Below are positions 1 to 9,557 of a stretch of DNA of 64,000 nucleotides, one piece after another. Source of the DNA: Eggerthella sp. CAG:298 (lineage in GTDB: Bacteria > Actinomycetota > Coriobacteriia > Coriobacteriales > Eggerthellaceae); contig FR895150.1 of the NCBI GenBank assembly GCA_000435675.1, forward strand, positions 125,964 to 189,963. The letters are read 5' to 3'. Position 1 is the stretch's first letter, and every line of letters begins with the position of its first letter. Under the pieces are notes generated by a model. The model saw nothing but the letters and a program-made list of their open reading frames with translations, did not search any database and was not told the origin of the DNA. A program made the position numbers and the translations under genes.

Positions 1-717
1 GTTGCGAACGCAGCACTCGGTCTCGGCATGGAGGTCATGGGTTACGATCCGTTCGTTTCCGTCAATGCTGCCTGGAAGGTGCTGCCAGCAGTTCAGCATG
101 TTACCGACCTTGCCGATATCTATCGCGAATGCGATTACATCACCATCCATGTGCCAGCGGTCAATGGCACGATCGGCATGATCGATGAAGCTGCTTGTGC
201 GCTCATGAAAGAGGGTGTGGTGTTCCTGAACTTCTCGCGCGACACGCTCGTTGATGCGCCTGCTATGGCCTCTGCACTCGCGTCGGGCAAGGTAGGCTGC
301 TATGTGACCGACTTTGCAACGCCTGAAGTCATGGCTATGGAGAATGCGATCGTGCTGCCGCATCTCGGCGCTTCTACTGAAGAGGCGGAAGACAATTGCG
401 CACGCATGGCGGTCGTTGAGCTGATGGATTACATCGATAACGGCAACATCGTGAATTCCGTGAATTATCCAGCTTGCCAAGCAGGTGTTTGCCCAGAGGG
501 TATGTTCCGCATCGCGGTGCTCTACAATTCGTCCGATCTTGCTATGGGTAGCGTGACCGAGATCCTCGAGCCGATCGTTGCTGAATTCGACATGGTCGAC
601 AACCAGCGTGATGAGCATGGCTATGCGCTCATTACGCTCACGGAGAACCTAGCCGATGAGGTGCTCGAGCGCATCGCTGAGCTCGATGGTGCTTATCTGG
701 TCCGCCGCGTGAAATAA
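1..717 (+). CDS. serA: D-3-phosphoglycerate dehydrogenase, 3' part (5' end outside window)
   Basis: This is the C-terminal part of a D-isomer-specific 2-hydroxyacid dehydrogenase that oxidises 3-phosphoglycerate in the first step of serine synthesis. The frame is open from base 1, so the start lies upstream. Visible are the end of the NAD-binding fold (GMIDEAACALMKEGVVFLNF), the catalytic histidine stretch LPHLGASTEEAEDNCARMAV and NIVNSVNYPAC, where the catalytic domain ends. A C-terminal ACT-like regulatory segment of about 70 residues follows. The short regulatory tail fits the roughly 390-residue SerA type rather than the long form. It converges on rnhA with only 14 bp between the stops. 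Family assignment is firm; substrate is inferred from the ACT-type tail. Confidence 0.88.
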   Translation, partial: VANAALGLGMEVMGYDPFVSVNAAWKVLPAVQHVTDLADIYRECDYITIHVPAVNGTIGMIDEAACALMKEGVVFLNFSRDTLVDAPAMASALASGKVGCYVTDFATPEVMAMENAIVLPHLGASTEEAEDNCARMAVVELMDYIDNGNIVNSVNYPACQAGVCPEGMFRIAVLYNSSDLAMGSVTEILEPIVAEFDMVDNQRDEHGYALITLTENLADEVLERIAELDGAYLVRRVK

Positions 718-731
718 AAGGTTAAGCAAAG

Positions 732-1211
732 CTATTCAGCAAAGCCTTCGTCGACGATGCGTTCAACGTCATCTGCTGCAGTGGTCGCCAGTTCATCGCA
801 GCGTTCGTTCTCTGGATGCCCCGCATGTCCTTTCACCCAATGGAAAGCGATCGTGTGGGGCTTCATCACTTCTAAAAGACGCGTCCAAAGATCCTTATTC
901 TTCACGGGCTCTTTTTTCGCATTCTTCCAACCGCGTTTGAGCCAGCCTTCTACCCAGTGTTGGTTGAAGGCATCGACAACATATTTTGAATCCGAGTACA
1001 CGTCCACTTCGCAGGCATGCTTGAGCGCCTCGAGTCCGCGAATGACCCCCAATAACTCCATACGATTGTTGGTTGTGCAGATATAGCCTTGCGAAAGCTC
1101 TTTGGTGTGAAGCTGCCCTTGTGCATCCGTGAACGTGAGCACGACCCCATAGCCGCCGGGGCCTGGATTGCCGCGTGCGGCGCCATCGCTATAGAGGTTC
1201 ACGTGTGTCAT
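732..1211 (-). CDS. rnhA: Ribonuclease HI
   Basis: Cytosolic endonuclease that cuts the RNA strand of RNA-DNA hybrids. At 159 residues it has the normal length for bacterial RNase HI. The metal-binding carboxylates are all visible: Asp9 in LYSDGAARGNPGPGG, Glu52 in NRMELLGVI, Asp74 in VYSDSKYVVDAF and Asp139 near CDELA, with the flexible-loop histidine in KGHAGHPEN. The basic helix region (WLKRGWKNAKKEPVKNKDLW) typical of RNase HI is present. Upstream on the same strand lies engB, about 80 bp away, so the two may be co-transcribed. Confidence 0.95.
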   Translation of the reverse strand: MTHVNLYSDGAARGNPGPGGYGVVLTFTDAQGQLHTKELSQGYICTTNNRMELLGVIRGLEALKHACEVDVYSDSKYVVDAFNQHWVEGWLKRGWKNAKKEPVKNKDLWTRLLEVMKPHTIAFHWVKGHAGHPENERCDELATTAADDVERIVDEGFAE

Positions 1212-1294
1212 GGGCTCGTCTCGTTTCGGTTCTGTTCGGTTCGGGTCTCAGGTTTCGGGTGCTGGTCGTTCAAGGGCTGTTGTTTAGTGCAGTC

Positions 1295-1876
1295 TTATCG
1301 GCAAGCCGCCAGAATGGTCTTGCGCAATGCATCCATGCCCGTGCCTTTTTCTGAAGAGGTAAGAATCATCTCAACTTCGGGGCCGAGGTCGAGCTGTTTG
1401 CGCAAGGCTGCGATCTGCTTGTTCGCTTGGTTCTTGCTTACTTTATCAGCCTTGGTGAGCGCGATAACGAAGGGTAGTTCGCAGGCTTTCAGAAATTCGA
1501 TCATCTGCTCATCGAGTTTGCTCGCAGGGTGGCGGATATCGATGAGTGAAACCACGAGTGCGTAGAAGCGGTATTGATCGAAGTAGCCGTTGATCATCTC
1601 TGACCAGCGACCGAGTTCTGATTTGGCCACTTTCGCGTAGCCGTATCCCGGCAGGTCAACGAGGTCGATCGCGTCGTTTCCGAAGAAATTGATCGTACTC
1701 GTTTTTCCCGGCATTTGGGAAACGCGTGCGAGTTGCTTGCGGTTCAGAAGCTTGTTGATGAGCGAGGATTTCCCCACGTTGGAGCGACCAACGAAAGAAA
1801 CTTCCGGTAATTTGGAAGCGGGAATCTGTGCTGAGGTGCCATAGGCGCCTTTGAATTCTATGTTGTTAAGATCCAT
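1295..1876 (-). CDS. engB: Ribosome biogenesis GTPase EngB/YsxC/YihA
   Basis: TRAFAC-class GTPase of the EngB family, needed for late assembly of the large ribosomal subunit. At 193 residues it has the family length. G1 is GRSNVGKSS (residues 30-38), G3 is DLPGYGYAK (from residue 74), G4 is TKADK (from 141) and G5 lies in TSSEKGTG. The DLPGYGYAK signature separates EngB from Era and Der. It starts with ATG at 1876 and is read in the same direction as rnhA. Confidence 0.95.
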   Translation of the reverse strand: MDLNNIEFKGAYGTSAQIPASKLPEVSFVGRSNVGKSSLINKLLNRKQLARVSQMPGKTSTINFFGNDAIDLVDLPGYGYAKVAKSELGRWSEMINGYFDQYRFYALVVSLIDIRHPASKLDEQMIEFLKACELPFVIALTKADKVSKNQANKQIAALRKQLDLGPEVEMILTSSEKGTGMDALRKTILAACR

Positions 1877-2071
1877 AAGCCTCGTTCGTTATGGGCGTTG
1901 TGTAGCAACTTAATTACAGTTCCAGTCGTGCGGTCTTCGCATTGAGAAAGACAACTACGGTTAGACTATAAACAAGAATACCTCTTGGGAGCAACTCGAT
2001 CTTATCCGATCCGTCGGTTCGTAACAGCGGGCGGTTCGCGAATATCGAGCGGAAAGATAACGGAAACGGTC

Positions 2072-2887
2072 ATGGAACAGCTTGCGAATTTTGTGACATA
2101 CATCACTGATTCGAACGTGTGGGGAAGGATCCTCATTGCGGCTGTCGTTGTGCTGGTCGTTGCTGTTCTGTGCCATCTTGCCATCAAGGCGATACAGCGG
2201 TTGCTCGCGCTTGAGAGCGTATCCCTTTCGCAGACCTCCATCGTAGTGAACATCGTGCGCATCGTGGTATGGGGTGTGGCGATCTGCTTCATCGCCGATG
2301 TGTGCTTCGATGTCAATATGACAGCGGTCATCGCCGCTTTAGGCGTTGGCGGCATCGCGATCTCACTCGGTTTTCAAAATACGCTTTCGAATCTCTTCGG
2401 TGGTGTTCAGGTAACTCTGACCCATGTGATCAAGCCAGGCGACAATATCCAGGTGGGTACGAATCAAGGGGTGGTTGAAGATATCAATTGGAGCTATACC
2501 ACCATCCACAACCTCAACAATGAAACGGTCATCATTCCCAATTCGGTCATGGCGAACAATGCCGTGAAGCATCTGCCCCCTGTTGACCATGTAACCGTAC
2601 CTATTGTGGTGATGAAGGATCTGAGCGATCTGGATTCGCTTGCCGATCAGATCGAGAATGCTGCTGCTGAAGCGGCTCGAACAATCACTACTATCGTGAA
2701 AGACCCTGTTGTTTCTTTCAATAAAGTGACGAACTACGGTCTCTATGGGTCGATCGCGCTCATGATCGGCGACGGATCGAAGGCGAGTGCGGTTTCCGAT
2801 GCGATTACGCGTGCGGTCGCGCCACTTGTGCAGGACGACCGTATTCAGAGGTTCGAGGCTGCAACTCCGCCGAAGGTATCGTCATAA
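2072..2887 (+). CDS. Small-conductance mechanosensitive channel (MscS family)
   Basis: Inner-membrane channel that opens under osmotic down-shock. I place the start at the ATG at 2072, giving 271 residues; a longer reading from 1985 adds a polar stretch unlike an MscS N-terminus. After the start come about three membrane segments (GRILIAAVVVLVVAVLCHLA, IVRIVVWGVAICFIADVC, then the pore helix TAVIAALGVGGIAISLGFQN with the family's Gly/Ala pattern). The soluble beta domain follows (GDNIQVGTNQGVVEDINWSYTTI, ETVIIPNSVMANNAV). The gene stands alone, with no clear operon partner. Confidence 0.9.
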   Translation: MEQLANFVTYITDSNVWGRILIAAVVVLVVAVLCHLAIKAIQRLLALESVSLSQTSIVVNIVRIVVWGVAICFIADVCFDVNMTAVIAALGVGGIAISLGFQNTLSNLFGGVQVTLTHVIKPGDNIQVGTNQGVVEDINWSYTTIHNLNNETVIIPNSVMANNAVKHLPPVDHVTVPIVVMKDLSDLDSLADQIENAAAEAARTITTIVKDPVVSFNKVTNYGLYGSIALMIGDGSKASAVSDAITRAVAPLVQDDRIQRFEAATPPKVSS

Positions 2888-3096
2888 TAGGCTTTGATAA
2901 AGACATGAATCGTTTGAGTATGCTCAAGGTAATTACGGTAGAACAGCAGAAAACTAGCCAACCGTCGTGCACGGAGCCCCGCTCAATTGCGGAATTTCTG
3001 GGACGTTTCTCTATTGGAACATAATCTTGGTATCATTTTATGATGCACATCCGATTACCAGGATGTTTTATATTACCGAGATCAAGGAGAATGAAC

Positions 3097-5088
3097 GTGC
3101 CGCATAGCTCGCAGAATGGTTCACGAGGCAAGCATGGACGTCATGCTGCTCCTGAACAAGAAAGCTCGTTTTTTCAGCCTGAACAGGAATTCCCTCATAA
3201 TCCCTATAACAATTCTGATCTGAGAAGCGATGGCCCCGTTCCTTATGCGAACCGCAGAGAAGAGGTCGCACGCTTGCGTCGCAAAAAGAAGCACCATGGT
3301 AATAAGCCGAAGATTATCGCCGCAGTCATCATCGCGGTTATTCTGGTGTTTGGTGTGTCCGGTGCTGCTTTTGCGATGAGTGCGATGGAGGCTAAGGATG
3401 ATGCTCAAGCGCTCGTTTCACAAGGAAAGCAACTTAAGGATCAAATCGTTGGTGGCGACATGGCATCAGCGAAAACCACGAGCCAGCAGATGGCAAGCAC
3501 GGTTAAAAAACTTCACGACACTACGTCGGGACCATTGTGGGGCGCTGCAACACTCATTCCTGTAGTTGGTGGCGATATTCAAACCGTTCGTATAGTTTCT
3601 GATTCTGCTGAAGTGCTGGTTAACGATGTGCTCGTGCCGGCTATGGATGCTATTCCAGCAAATGGTCTTGCTGGTCTTATGAGCGAAGATGGCGCTATCA
3701 ATGTTTCGGTCATTGAGGATCTGCTCAATGTGGTGTCGGGGTCAGCACCTGTTCTCACTGAAAATGCGGCACAGCTTGAAAATTCACCTGAGCCTACTAT
3801 TGAGCAATTGAAGGGACCTATCGATCAAGTAAAGACCCTTATGGCCACGTTGGCACCTATTGCCGATTCTGCGACTGAGTTGAAAGATACGCTTCCTGCG
3901 ATCCTTGGAGCAGATGGAAAACGCACATACTTAATCATCGCGTGCACAAGTGCAGAAATGCGTTCTTCGGTTGGTTTTGCTGGCTCTTTTGGACTCATGA
4001 CCGTCGATAATGGCAAGATCAGCTTAGGTGAATTCGTTGGCGCAGATAAGAACCCTCGTTTGGCTGAATCAGTTTCTGCTGCGACAGATGAGGATATTCG
4101 CTTATTCCGCGTTGAATCATCTCTTGATTCGCGCGACGTGCCTCAAATTATTGATTTTGAACGAGTTGGTGAGATTGAGTCGCAAATTTGGGACGCAAAT
4201 GGACACGGCAAGGTTGATGGCGTGATTGCGCTCGACACTATCGTATTGCAACGCATGCTTGCTCTTACAGGTACGAAAGTGACCACTCCAGGTGGAGATG
4301 TGCTTGATGGAAACAGCACATCGGATTTTTTGCTCAATGGCGTTTATAAGAAGTACACAGACCCTGCACAACAAGATGCGACCTTTGCTCTTGTTGCAAA
4401 TGCTGCAGCGAATGGGGTATTTGGCAATATTGGAAAAGTGAATATTGCAAAACTTGCAAGCACGATCAAATCATCGGTCGATGAAGGCCGTATTGCGGTT
4501 TATATGGCGAATGATAACGAAGAAGCAATGCTTGAAGATTTTGGTTTTGCAGGAACAGTATCGAGCGATACCAAAGTTCCTGAGACCGGAATTTATACTT
4601 CAGCTTGCTATGGAGGCAAGATGTTCTACTATCTTGCCTCTGATATTGATGTAGGCAAGGGAGTCAAGAACTCTGATGGCTCGATCACTTATGATATGAA
4701 GGTAACCTTCAGCAATCAACTTGATTCCGCTGAGCTTGGCACTCTTACCGATTACATCACCAATGGTGGTGGTTTTGATGGGAGCTTGCACTTCTTCGTT
4801 TATCTCCTTGCACCATCAGGTGGTAAGATTTCTGACATTACGACAGAAGGTACATTCTACGGCGCTGATGAATATCCTATTCCTGCATTCGCAATCACAG
4901 CGGGCGGCAATGACGCAATGAATGAAACCACGTATCAGGGGAATGATCTATGGTATGGCTGGACAAAGGTGCCTATGGGAGACAAAACAGTTATTACCTA
5001 TAAAGTTACTACAGCGCCTGGAGCAGAGAGCGATCTGGTAGTTCGTACCACGCCTCTGGCTGATGATACGGTGATTGACTATCAGTAG
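3097..5088 (+). CDS. DUF4012 domain-containing membrane-anchored protein
   Basis: Large protein of 663 residues. It has a charged cytoplasmic N-terminus ending in a basic cluster (ARLRRKKKHHGNK), one membrane segment (IIAAVIIAVILVFGVSGAAF, near residues 75-95) and a long extracytoplasmic part matching the DUF4012 pattern (DTLPAILGADGKRTYLIIACTSAEMRSSVGFAGSFGLMTVDNGKI). The start is uncertain: AAGGAG sits directly against the ATG at 3091, while the GTG at 3097 has proper spacing, so I use the GTG. The function of DUF4012 proteins is not established; they are common in Gram-positive cell envelopes. Codon use is somewhat more AT-rich than its neighbours. A strong terminator follows. Confidence 0.8.
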   Translation: MPHSSQNGSRGKHGRHAAPEQESSFFQPEQEFPHNPYNNSDLRSDGPVPYANRREEVARLRRKKKHHGNKPKIIAAVIIAVILVFGVSGAAFAMSAMEAKDDAQALVSQGKQLKDQIVGGDMASAKTTSQQMASTVKKLHDTTSGPLWGAATLIPVVGGDIQTVRIVSDSAEVLVNDVLVPAMDAIPANGLAGLMSEDGAINVSVIEDLLNVVSGSAPVLTENAAQLENSPEPTIEQLKGPIDQVKTLMATLAPIADSATELKDTLPAILGADGKRTYLIIACTSAEMRSSVGFAGSFGLMTVDNGKISLGEFVGADKNPRLAESVSAATDEDIRLFRVESSLDSRDVPQIIDFERVGEIESQIWDANGHGKVDGVIALDTIVLQRMLALTGTKVTTPGGDVLDGNSTSDFLLNGVYKKYTDPAQQDATFALVANAAANGVFGNIGKVNIAKLASTIKSSVDEGRIAVYMANDNEEAMLEDFGFAGTVSSDTKVPETGIYTSACYGGKMFYYLASDIDVGKGVKNSDGSITYDMKVTFSNQLDSAELGTLTDYITNGGGFDGSLHFFVYLLAPSGGKISDITTEGTFYGADEYPIPAFAITAGGNDAMNETTYQGNDLWYGWTKVPMGDKTVITYKVTTAPGAESDLVVRTTPLADDTVIDYQ

Positions 5089-5140
5089 AGGCAACCGATC
5101 GAACGGTTGTGGCTCGGTGTGAATAAGTTGATATAAGGAG

Positions 5141-5175
5141 AAAAGGATGTCGAAACAGATCGGCATCCTTTTTTT
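5141..5175 (+). terminator. Rho-independent terminator after the DUF4012 gene
   Basis: The arm AAAAGGATG pairs with CATCCTTTT around a short loop, with extra G-U and CG pairs inside, and the 3' arm merges into a run of T. It lies about 50 bp past the stop codon at 5088. Confidence 0.85.
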
Positions 5176-5190
5176 GTAAGCAACGACGGC

Positions 5191-5226
5191 GAAAAAAAAG
5201 AGGCGCTCTTTTGAAGAACGCCTCGT
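5191..5226 (-). terminator. Rho-independent terminator after the universal stress protein gene
   Basis: Read on the minus strand, GAGGCG pairs with CGCCTC around a loop rich in T and A and is followed by eight T. It closes the stress-protein gene that ends at 5254. Confidence 0.85.
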
Positions 5227-5253
5227 GAGTGCATGGTGCTTTTTTAGCGGATG

Positions 5254-5736
5254 CTATTTAATGGTCATGACGGGCAGGTCGACGCGATGGAGCACTTCTT
5301 TGGTAACGCTGCCGACGAACTGGCGAAGACCACCAAGACCACGACGGCCCATAACGATGAGATCGCACTTCTTGCGGCGTGCGTAATCTTCGATGCCCTC
5401 TACTGCTGAAGGGCGAATGATCGTGTCGCAGATAACACGTTCGGGCTCGATGTCTGGAAGAATCTCTGAGGCTGCCTGTACCATGGCACGATGGGCCGCC
5501 TTTTGTTCTTGGCTGAACACTTCTTCGTACATTTCATAGCCGAGCAAGTTGTACTGCTCATCTTCGTTGGGGGGATCAGGGTTGAAGTCTGCTGCATCAA
5601 GCGCAACATAGGTGACGCTGATCACGTGCACGCGCGCTTCTGGGTTACTCCGCAGAAAATCACCCGCCACATCAAGAGCGCGATCCGCATGTTCGGATCC
5701 GTCATAAGGTACGAGTATGTTTTTAAATCTCATCAT
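5254..5736 (-). CDS. Universal stress protein (UspA family)
   Basis: Cytosolic USP-domain protein of 160 residues. It begins MMRFKNILVPYDGSEHADRA, the usual first strand and nucleotide-binding loop. It ends with GRRGLGGLRQFVGSVTKEVL, the G-x2-G-xn-G-S phosphate-binding motif of the ATP-binding branch, then DLPVMTIK. GGGGAG lies just upstream of the start. It is monocistronic and has its own terminator. A second USP gene lies at 21901. Ligand and trigger cannot be told from sequence. Confidence 0.9.
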   Translation of the reverse strand: MMRFKNILVPYDGSEHADRALDVAGDFLRSNPEARVHVISVTYVALDAADFNPDPPNEDEQYNLLGYEMYEEVFSQEQKAAHRAMVQAASEILPDIEPERVICDTIIRPSAVEGIEDYARRKKCDLIVMGRRGLGGLRQFVGSVTKEVLHRVDLPVMTIK

Positions 5737-6057
5737 GGCGAGCTCCCCTCAATTTGAGTGCTTAGCGGGCATTGACATTAAATAAGCGCTGAGCACGTTT
5801 TCTATTCTACTGGAAAAAGCACGCATTAACAGGGGTGTTTTCTTATATCTTTCAGGTGAAACGAATTTGAAAAGATTCGTTGAATTTAGGTTACGAAGAG
5901 CGCCCGGTGCGCCTTGCTGGAAAATGGGTACGCAAAGGCACTCGCATGCTAAGTGGCGCGGCATGATTTGTTATGATGGATAACGGTTAACAGATGCCCG
6001 TTAAGGGCATGTTTTGCCCTTTGGGGCAGGCTTACTGAAGCGAGTATGAGGATTGCT
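5737..6057. other. Intergenic region between divergent usp and gatC (no gene seen)
   Basis: About 320 bp with no coding sequence. It should hold the promoters of the stress-protein gene (minus) and of gatCAB (plus). Just before gatC are short G+C-rich inverted repeats (TGCCC/GGGCA near 5995-6009 and GCCC/GGGC near 6013-6028) that could form hairpins in the gatCAB leader. I could not assign a known riboswitch or T-box to it. Confidence 0.4.
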
Positions 6058-6363
6058 ATGGCAGAACATGTAACTGAAAAGGATGTGCGCGATATCGCGA
6101 CATATACGCGCATCGGAATGACTGATGAAGAGGTTGCGGCGATGACTGTCGATCTGAACAATATCATCGACAGCCTCAAACCCATTACCGAGTACGACCT
6201 TGAAGGAGTCGAGCCCACGTTCCATCCGATCGGCGGACTTGTGAACGTGATGCGCGGCGACGTGGAGCAGACGAGCTTTTCGCAAGAAACGGCGCTCGAG
6301 AACGCACCGAAGCAAGAAGACGATTGCTTCTTGATCCCTGCGATCCTTGGCGGAGGTGAATAG
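6058..6363 (+). CDS. gatC: Asp-tRNA(Asn)/Glu-tRNA(Gln) amidotransferase subunit C
   Basis: Small clamp subunit (101 residues) that holds GatA and GatB together in the enzyme that converts misacylated Glu-tRNA(Gln) and/or Asp-tRNA(Asn) to the amides. Typical features are EKDVRDIATYTRIGMTDEEV near the start and the LNNIIDSLKPITEYDLEGVEPTFHP segment that wraps GatA. The start ATG at 6058 is preceded by a GAGG sequence; an ATG four codons earlier is less well placed. gatA begins 1 bp after the stop, so gatCAB is one operon. Confidence 0.93.
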   Translation: MAEHVTEKDVRDIATYTRIGMTDEEVAAMTVDLNNIIDSLKPITEYDLEGVEPTFHPIGGLVNVMRGDVEQTSFSQETALENAPKQEDDCFLIPAILGGGE

Positions 6364-6364
6364 C

Positions 6365-7852
6365 ATGAACTTCACTTCTATGAACACTGCAGAGATCCAG
6401 CAGGGTCTCAAAGCGGGCGATTTCTCCGCACGCGAGGTCGCTCAGGCGAGCATCGATCACATTGCGAAAGCCGACGCGTCGGTGCATGCCTATCTCGAAT
6501 TCACCCCTGAAGCAGCCCTTGCTGCCGCAGAGCTCGTCGATAATGCGCTTGCTGCCGGTAATTTCGATGAGCTTGGTCCGCTTGCAGGCGTGCCAGTGGC
6601 CTTCAAAGACAACATGAATATGGAGGGCACACATACTACCTGCTCCTCCCATATGCTCGAGAACTACGTTTCTCCCTACACAGCAACCTGCGTTGATCGC
6701 GTGCTTGCATCGGGTGCGCTGCCGCTCGGTAAGCTCAATATGGACGAATTCGCCTTCGGCTCCTCGACTGAAACATCTTATTTCGGACCGACGCGCAACC
6801 CGTGGGATTTGGAGCGCGTGCCCGGTGGATCTTCGGGTGGATCGGCAGCTGCGGTAGCTGCGGGGTTGGCAACGGTTACGCTTGGCTCTGATACGGGTGG
6901 TTCGATCCGCCAGCCTGCCAGCTTCTGCGGCGTGGTGGGTGTGAAGCCGACCTATGGCGTGGTCTCGCGTTATGGCGTGGTCGCCTTCGGCTCCTCGCTC
7001 GATCAGGTAGGTCCGTTCGCACGCAGCGTTGAAGATGCGGCGCTTGCCATGAATGCTCTCGTTCGCGGTGGTAGTGACCATATGGATTGTACGAGCCAGT
7101 CGATCGCAACCGATTTCACAGCGAACCTTGAAGAAGGCGTGAAAGGCATGCGCATTGGCATCGTTCCTACCTTCATGGAAGCTGAAGGTTTGGATGCGGA
7201 AGTGAAAGAGCGCATCGAAGAAGCTGCCCGTAAGCTCGAAGCCGCTGGTGCGGAACTGGTGGAGGTCGAGCTTCCTAACGCGCAAGCAGCCATGAGCGCT
7301 TACTATGTGCTCGGTCCGTGCGAGGCCTTCTCGAACCTCGCACGCTTTGACTCGGTGCGTTATGGCTACTGCGTTGAAGGTTGCAAGGATCTGAACGAGC
7401 AGTATGAGCTTTCCCGTGCAGGCGGCTTCGGCGTTGAGGCGCGCAGGCGCATCATGCTCGGTAGCTATCTGCTTTCTTCGGGTGTTTACGACAAGTATTA
7501 CTATCCTGCGCAGCAAGTGCGTACGCTCATCACGCAGGATTATACGTATGCCTATCACAAGGTCGATTGCATTCTCGCGCCGGTTAGCCCGCGTACTGCA
7601 TTCAAGTTCGGCGAGATCAACGACCCCACGAGCATGTATCTTTCCGACATGTTCACGATTTCGATCAATATCGCCGGTAATGGCGGCATGAGCGTTCCGG
7701 TTGGTCTTGGTGTGGCAAGCGGATTGCCTATCGGAGCACAGCTCATAGCGCCTGCATTCCGCGATGAGAATATGTTGCGCGTTGCAGCAGAGCTGGAGCG
7801 CTGCTATGGAAAAGCGCCGATCGCTCCTGCATTCGCAAAGGCTGGTGAGTAG
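6365..7852 (+). CDS. gatA: Asp-tRNA(Asn)/Glu-tRNA(Gln) amidotransferase subunit A
   Basis: Amidase subunit (495 residues) that frees ammonia from glutamine for tRNA-dependent amide formation. The Ser-cisSer-Lys triad is visible: the lysine in [11 protein letters not shown] and the serines in [14 protein letters not shown] and [15 protein letters not shown]. The start ATG at 6365 has a GGAGGTG ribosome site that overlaps the end of gatC, and a frame extending to 6347 is unlikely to be used. gatB starts 3 bp after the stop. A fairly large, irrelevant antisense frame covers this gene. Confidence 0.96.
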   Translation: MNFTSMNTAEIQQGLKAGDFSAREVAQASIDHIAKADASVHAYLEFTPEAALAAAELVDNALAAGNFDELGPLAGVPVAFKDNMNMEGTHTTCSSHMLENYVSPYTATCVDRVLASGALPLGKLNMDEFAFGSSTETSYFGPTRNPWDLERVPGGSSGGSAAAVAAGLATVTLGSDTGGSIRQPASFCGVVGVKPTYGVVSRYGVVAFGSSLDQVGPFARSVEDAALAMNALVRGGSDHMDCTSQSIATDFTANLEEGVKGMRIGIVPTFMEAEGLDAEVKERIEEAARKLEAAGAELVEVELPNAQAAMSAYYVLGPCEAFSNLARFDSVRYGYCVEGCKDLNEQYELSRAGGFGVEARRRIMLGSYLLSSGVYDKYYYPAQQVRTLITQDYTYAYHKVDCILAPVSPRTAFKFGEINDPTSMYLSDMFTISINIAGNGGMSVPVGLGVASGLPIGAQLIAPAFRDENMLRVAAELERCYGKAPIAPAFAKAGE

Positions 7853-7855
7853 CTC

Positions 7856-9397
7856 ATGAAGAAGCTCGAAGAAGTACTCAAAGATTGGGAAGCGGTCATC
7901 GGTCTTGAGGTTCATGCTGAACTGACCACGCTCGAGACCAAGATGTTCTGCGGTTGCAAGCTCGAATTCGGAGCTGCCCCCAATACGCATACCTGTCCGG
8001 TTTGTCTCGGACTCCCTGGTGCGCTGCCCGTGCCCAACAAAGCGGCGATCGAATCGATCGTGTTGGCGGGCTTGGCCACGAATTGCGACATCGAGAAGCG
8101 CTCGATGTTCTACCGCAAGAACTATATGTATCCCGATATGTCGAAGAACTTCCAGATCACGCAGGGTCCTGTCGCATTCTGCATGCGCGGGCATCTCGAC
8201 CTAGAGGTGGACGGCGCTGCGGCTAAGGAGCGCGTGGATCTGAAAGAAGCGCAAGAAGAGGGCAGCTATGTTGCCCATATCGGCATCGAGCGCATTCACA
8301 TGGAAGAGGATGCGGGCAAGATGGTGCACATTGGCGGTGGCGAAGGGCGCATTGCGGGTGCCACCCATTCGCTCATCGACTATAACCGCTGCGGCACGCC
8401 GCTCATCGAACTGGTAACGCAGCCCGATCTACGCACGCCCGAAGAGGCGCGTCTGTTCATGCAGAAGCTGCGCCAGATCTATCTCGCGATCGGCATTTCC
8501 GATTGCTCGATGGAAGAGGGATCGCTGCGTTGCGATGGTAACGTGAGCCTGCGTCGCCGTGGCGAGACAAAGCTGGGCACCAAGACCGAGCTCAAGAACA
8601 TGAACTCCTTCAAGAATCTTCACGATGGTCTTGCCTACGAGATTTGCCGTCAGGCCGAAGTGCTCGAAGAAGGCGGCATCATCTATCAGGAAACGCGGCA
8701 TTGGGACCCTTCGAAGAAGGTCACGATCGTGATGCGCGTGAAGGAAACGGCCGATGACTATCGACTCTTCCCAGAGCCCGATATGGCGCCGTTCGACATC
8801 TCGGATGAATTCGTGGAGAAGGTGCGCCAGCGTTTGCCAGAACTTCCCGATCAGAAAGCGAAGCGTTTCGAGGAAGACTACGGGCTTTCCGCTTACGATG
8901 CGCGTCATTTGGTCGAGCATCGCACGACTGCACGTTTCTTCGAAGAGTGCATGAAGCTGCAAGGGGCAGGAGAGGTGGCTAAGCCGCTCGCGAACCTGAT
9001 CATCAACGACGTGAGCGCCTACCTGAACAGCAATCCCGATATCACCGATCTTGACCAGACGCCGCTCACGCCGCCGCGTGCGCTTGAACTGGTGAAGATG
9101 ATCGCTGAAGACAAGATCTCTTCTAAGCAGGGCAAAGAGGTGTTCGCGGCTATCCTTGAAGAAGACAAGGACCCCTCTGCGATCGTTTCTGAGCGCGGCA
9201 TGGAGCAGGTTTCCGATACGGGAGCTATCGAAGCGGTGGTTGATGGAGTGCTTGCGGCATTCCCTGACAAGGTCGAACAATACAAGGGTGGCAAGACCGG
9301 ACTTCTCGGCTTCTTCGTTGGCCAGTGCATGAAGGAAATGAAAGGACAGGGCAACCCGAAGGTCATCAACCAGCTGCTCGCACAGAAGTTGAATTAG
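7856..9397 (+). CDS. gatB: Asp-tRNA(Asn)/Glu-tRNA(Gln) amidotransferase subunit B
   Basis: Kinase/tRNA-binding subunit (513 residues) that activates the misacylated tRNA with ATP before amidation. It shows EAVIGLEVHAEL at the start, a zinc site made by Cys32, Cys34, Cys47 and Cys50 (FCGCKLEF ... HTCPVC), the DYNRCGTPLIELVT core motif, and the helical tail domain that ends NPKVINQLLAQKL. It closes the gatCAB operon, and a hairpin plus a terminator follow. Presence of the complex implies that this organism makes Gln-tRNA and/or Asn-tRNA by the indirect route. Confidence 0.96.
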   Translation: MKKLEEVLKDWEAVIGLEVHAELTTLETKMFCGCKLEFGAAPNTHTCPVCLGLPGALPVPNKAAIESIVLAGLATNCDIEKRSMFYRKNYMYPDMSKNFQITQGPVAFCMRGHLDLEVDGAAAKERVDLKEAQEEGSYVAHIGIERIHMEEDAGKMVHIGGGEGRIAGATHSLIDYNRCGTPLIELVTQPDLRTPEEARLFMQKLRQIYLAIGISDCSMEEGSLRCDGNVSLRRRGETKLGTKTELKNMNSFKNLHDGLAYEICRQAEVLEEGGIIYQETRHWDPSKKVTIVMRVKETADDYRLFPEPDMAPFDISDEFVEKVRQRLPELPDQKAKRFEEDYGLSAYDARHLVEHRTTARFFEECMKLQGAGEVAKPLANLIINDVSAYLNSNPDITDLDQTPLTPPRALELVKMIAEDKISSKQGKEVFAAILEEDKDPSAIVSERGMEQVSDTGAIEAVVDGVLAAFPDKVEQYKGGKTGLLGFFVGQCMKEMKGQGNPKVINQLLAQKLN

Positions 9398-9426
9398 GTA
9401 AGCCTTTTGTTGTTGGAAGAGTCTCG

Positions 9427-9450
9427 TGCAAAAGCTCTGCAGCTTTTGCA
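9427..9450 (+). repeat. Perfect 10-bp inverted repeat after gatB
   Basis: TGCAAAAGCT and AGCTTTTGCA form a perfect stem around a CTGC loop, 30 bp past gatB. It lacks a good T-run, so it is either a weak terminator or an mRNA 3'-end stabiliser that precedes the main terminator. Confidence 0.6.
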
Positions 9451-9501
9451 TACTATTCTTTTGGCAGAGAAGAATAAAGCACCTGATGCTGCGATCAAAA
9501 G

Positions 9502-9543
9502 ACCTCGTACTCAAACTTTACGGTTTGGGTGCGGGGCTTTTTA
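9502..9543 (+). terminator. Rho-independent terminator of gatCAB
   Basis: CCTCGTACTCAAAC pairs with GTTTGGGTGCGGGG (several G-U pairs) and is followed by CTTTTT. It lies between gatB and the convergent MFS gene. Confidence 0.8.
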
Positions 9544-9557
9544 ATGCTCCTGCACCG

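Noticed and set aside
6185..8194. A 669-codon open frame on the minus strand
   Set aside because: Antisense to gatC, gatA and gatB, all of which are certain. No recognisable motif in the product.
9427..9543. CRISPR-like or attenuator structure after gatB
   Set aside because: There are only one perfect hairpin and one terminator, with no repeated units or spacers.
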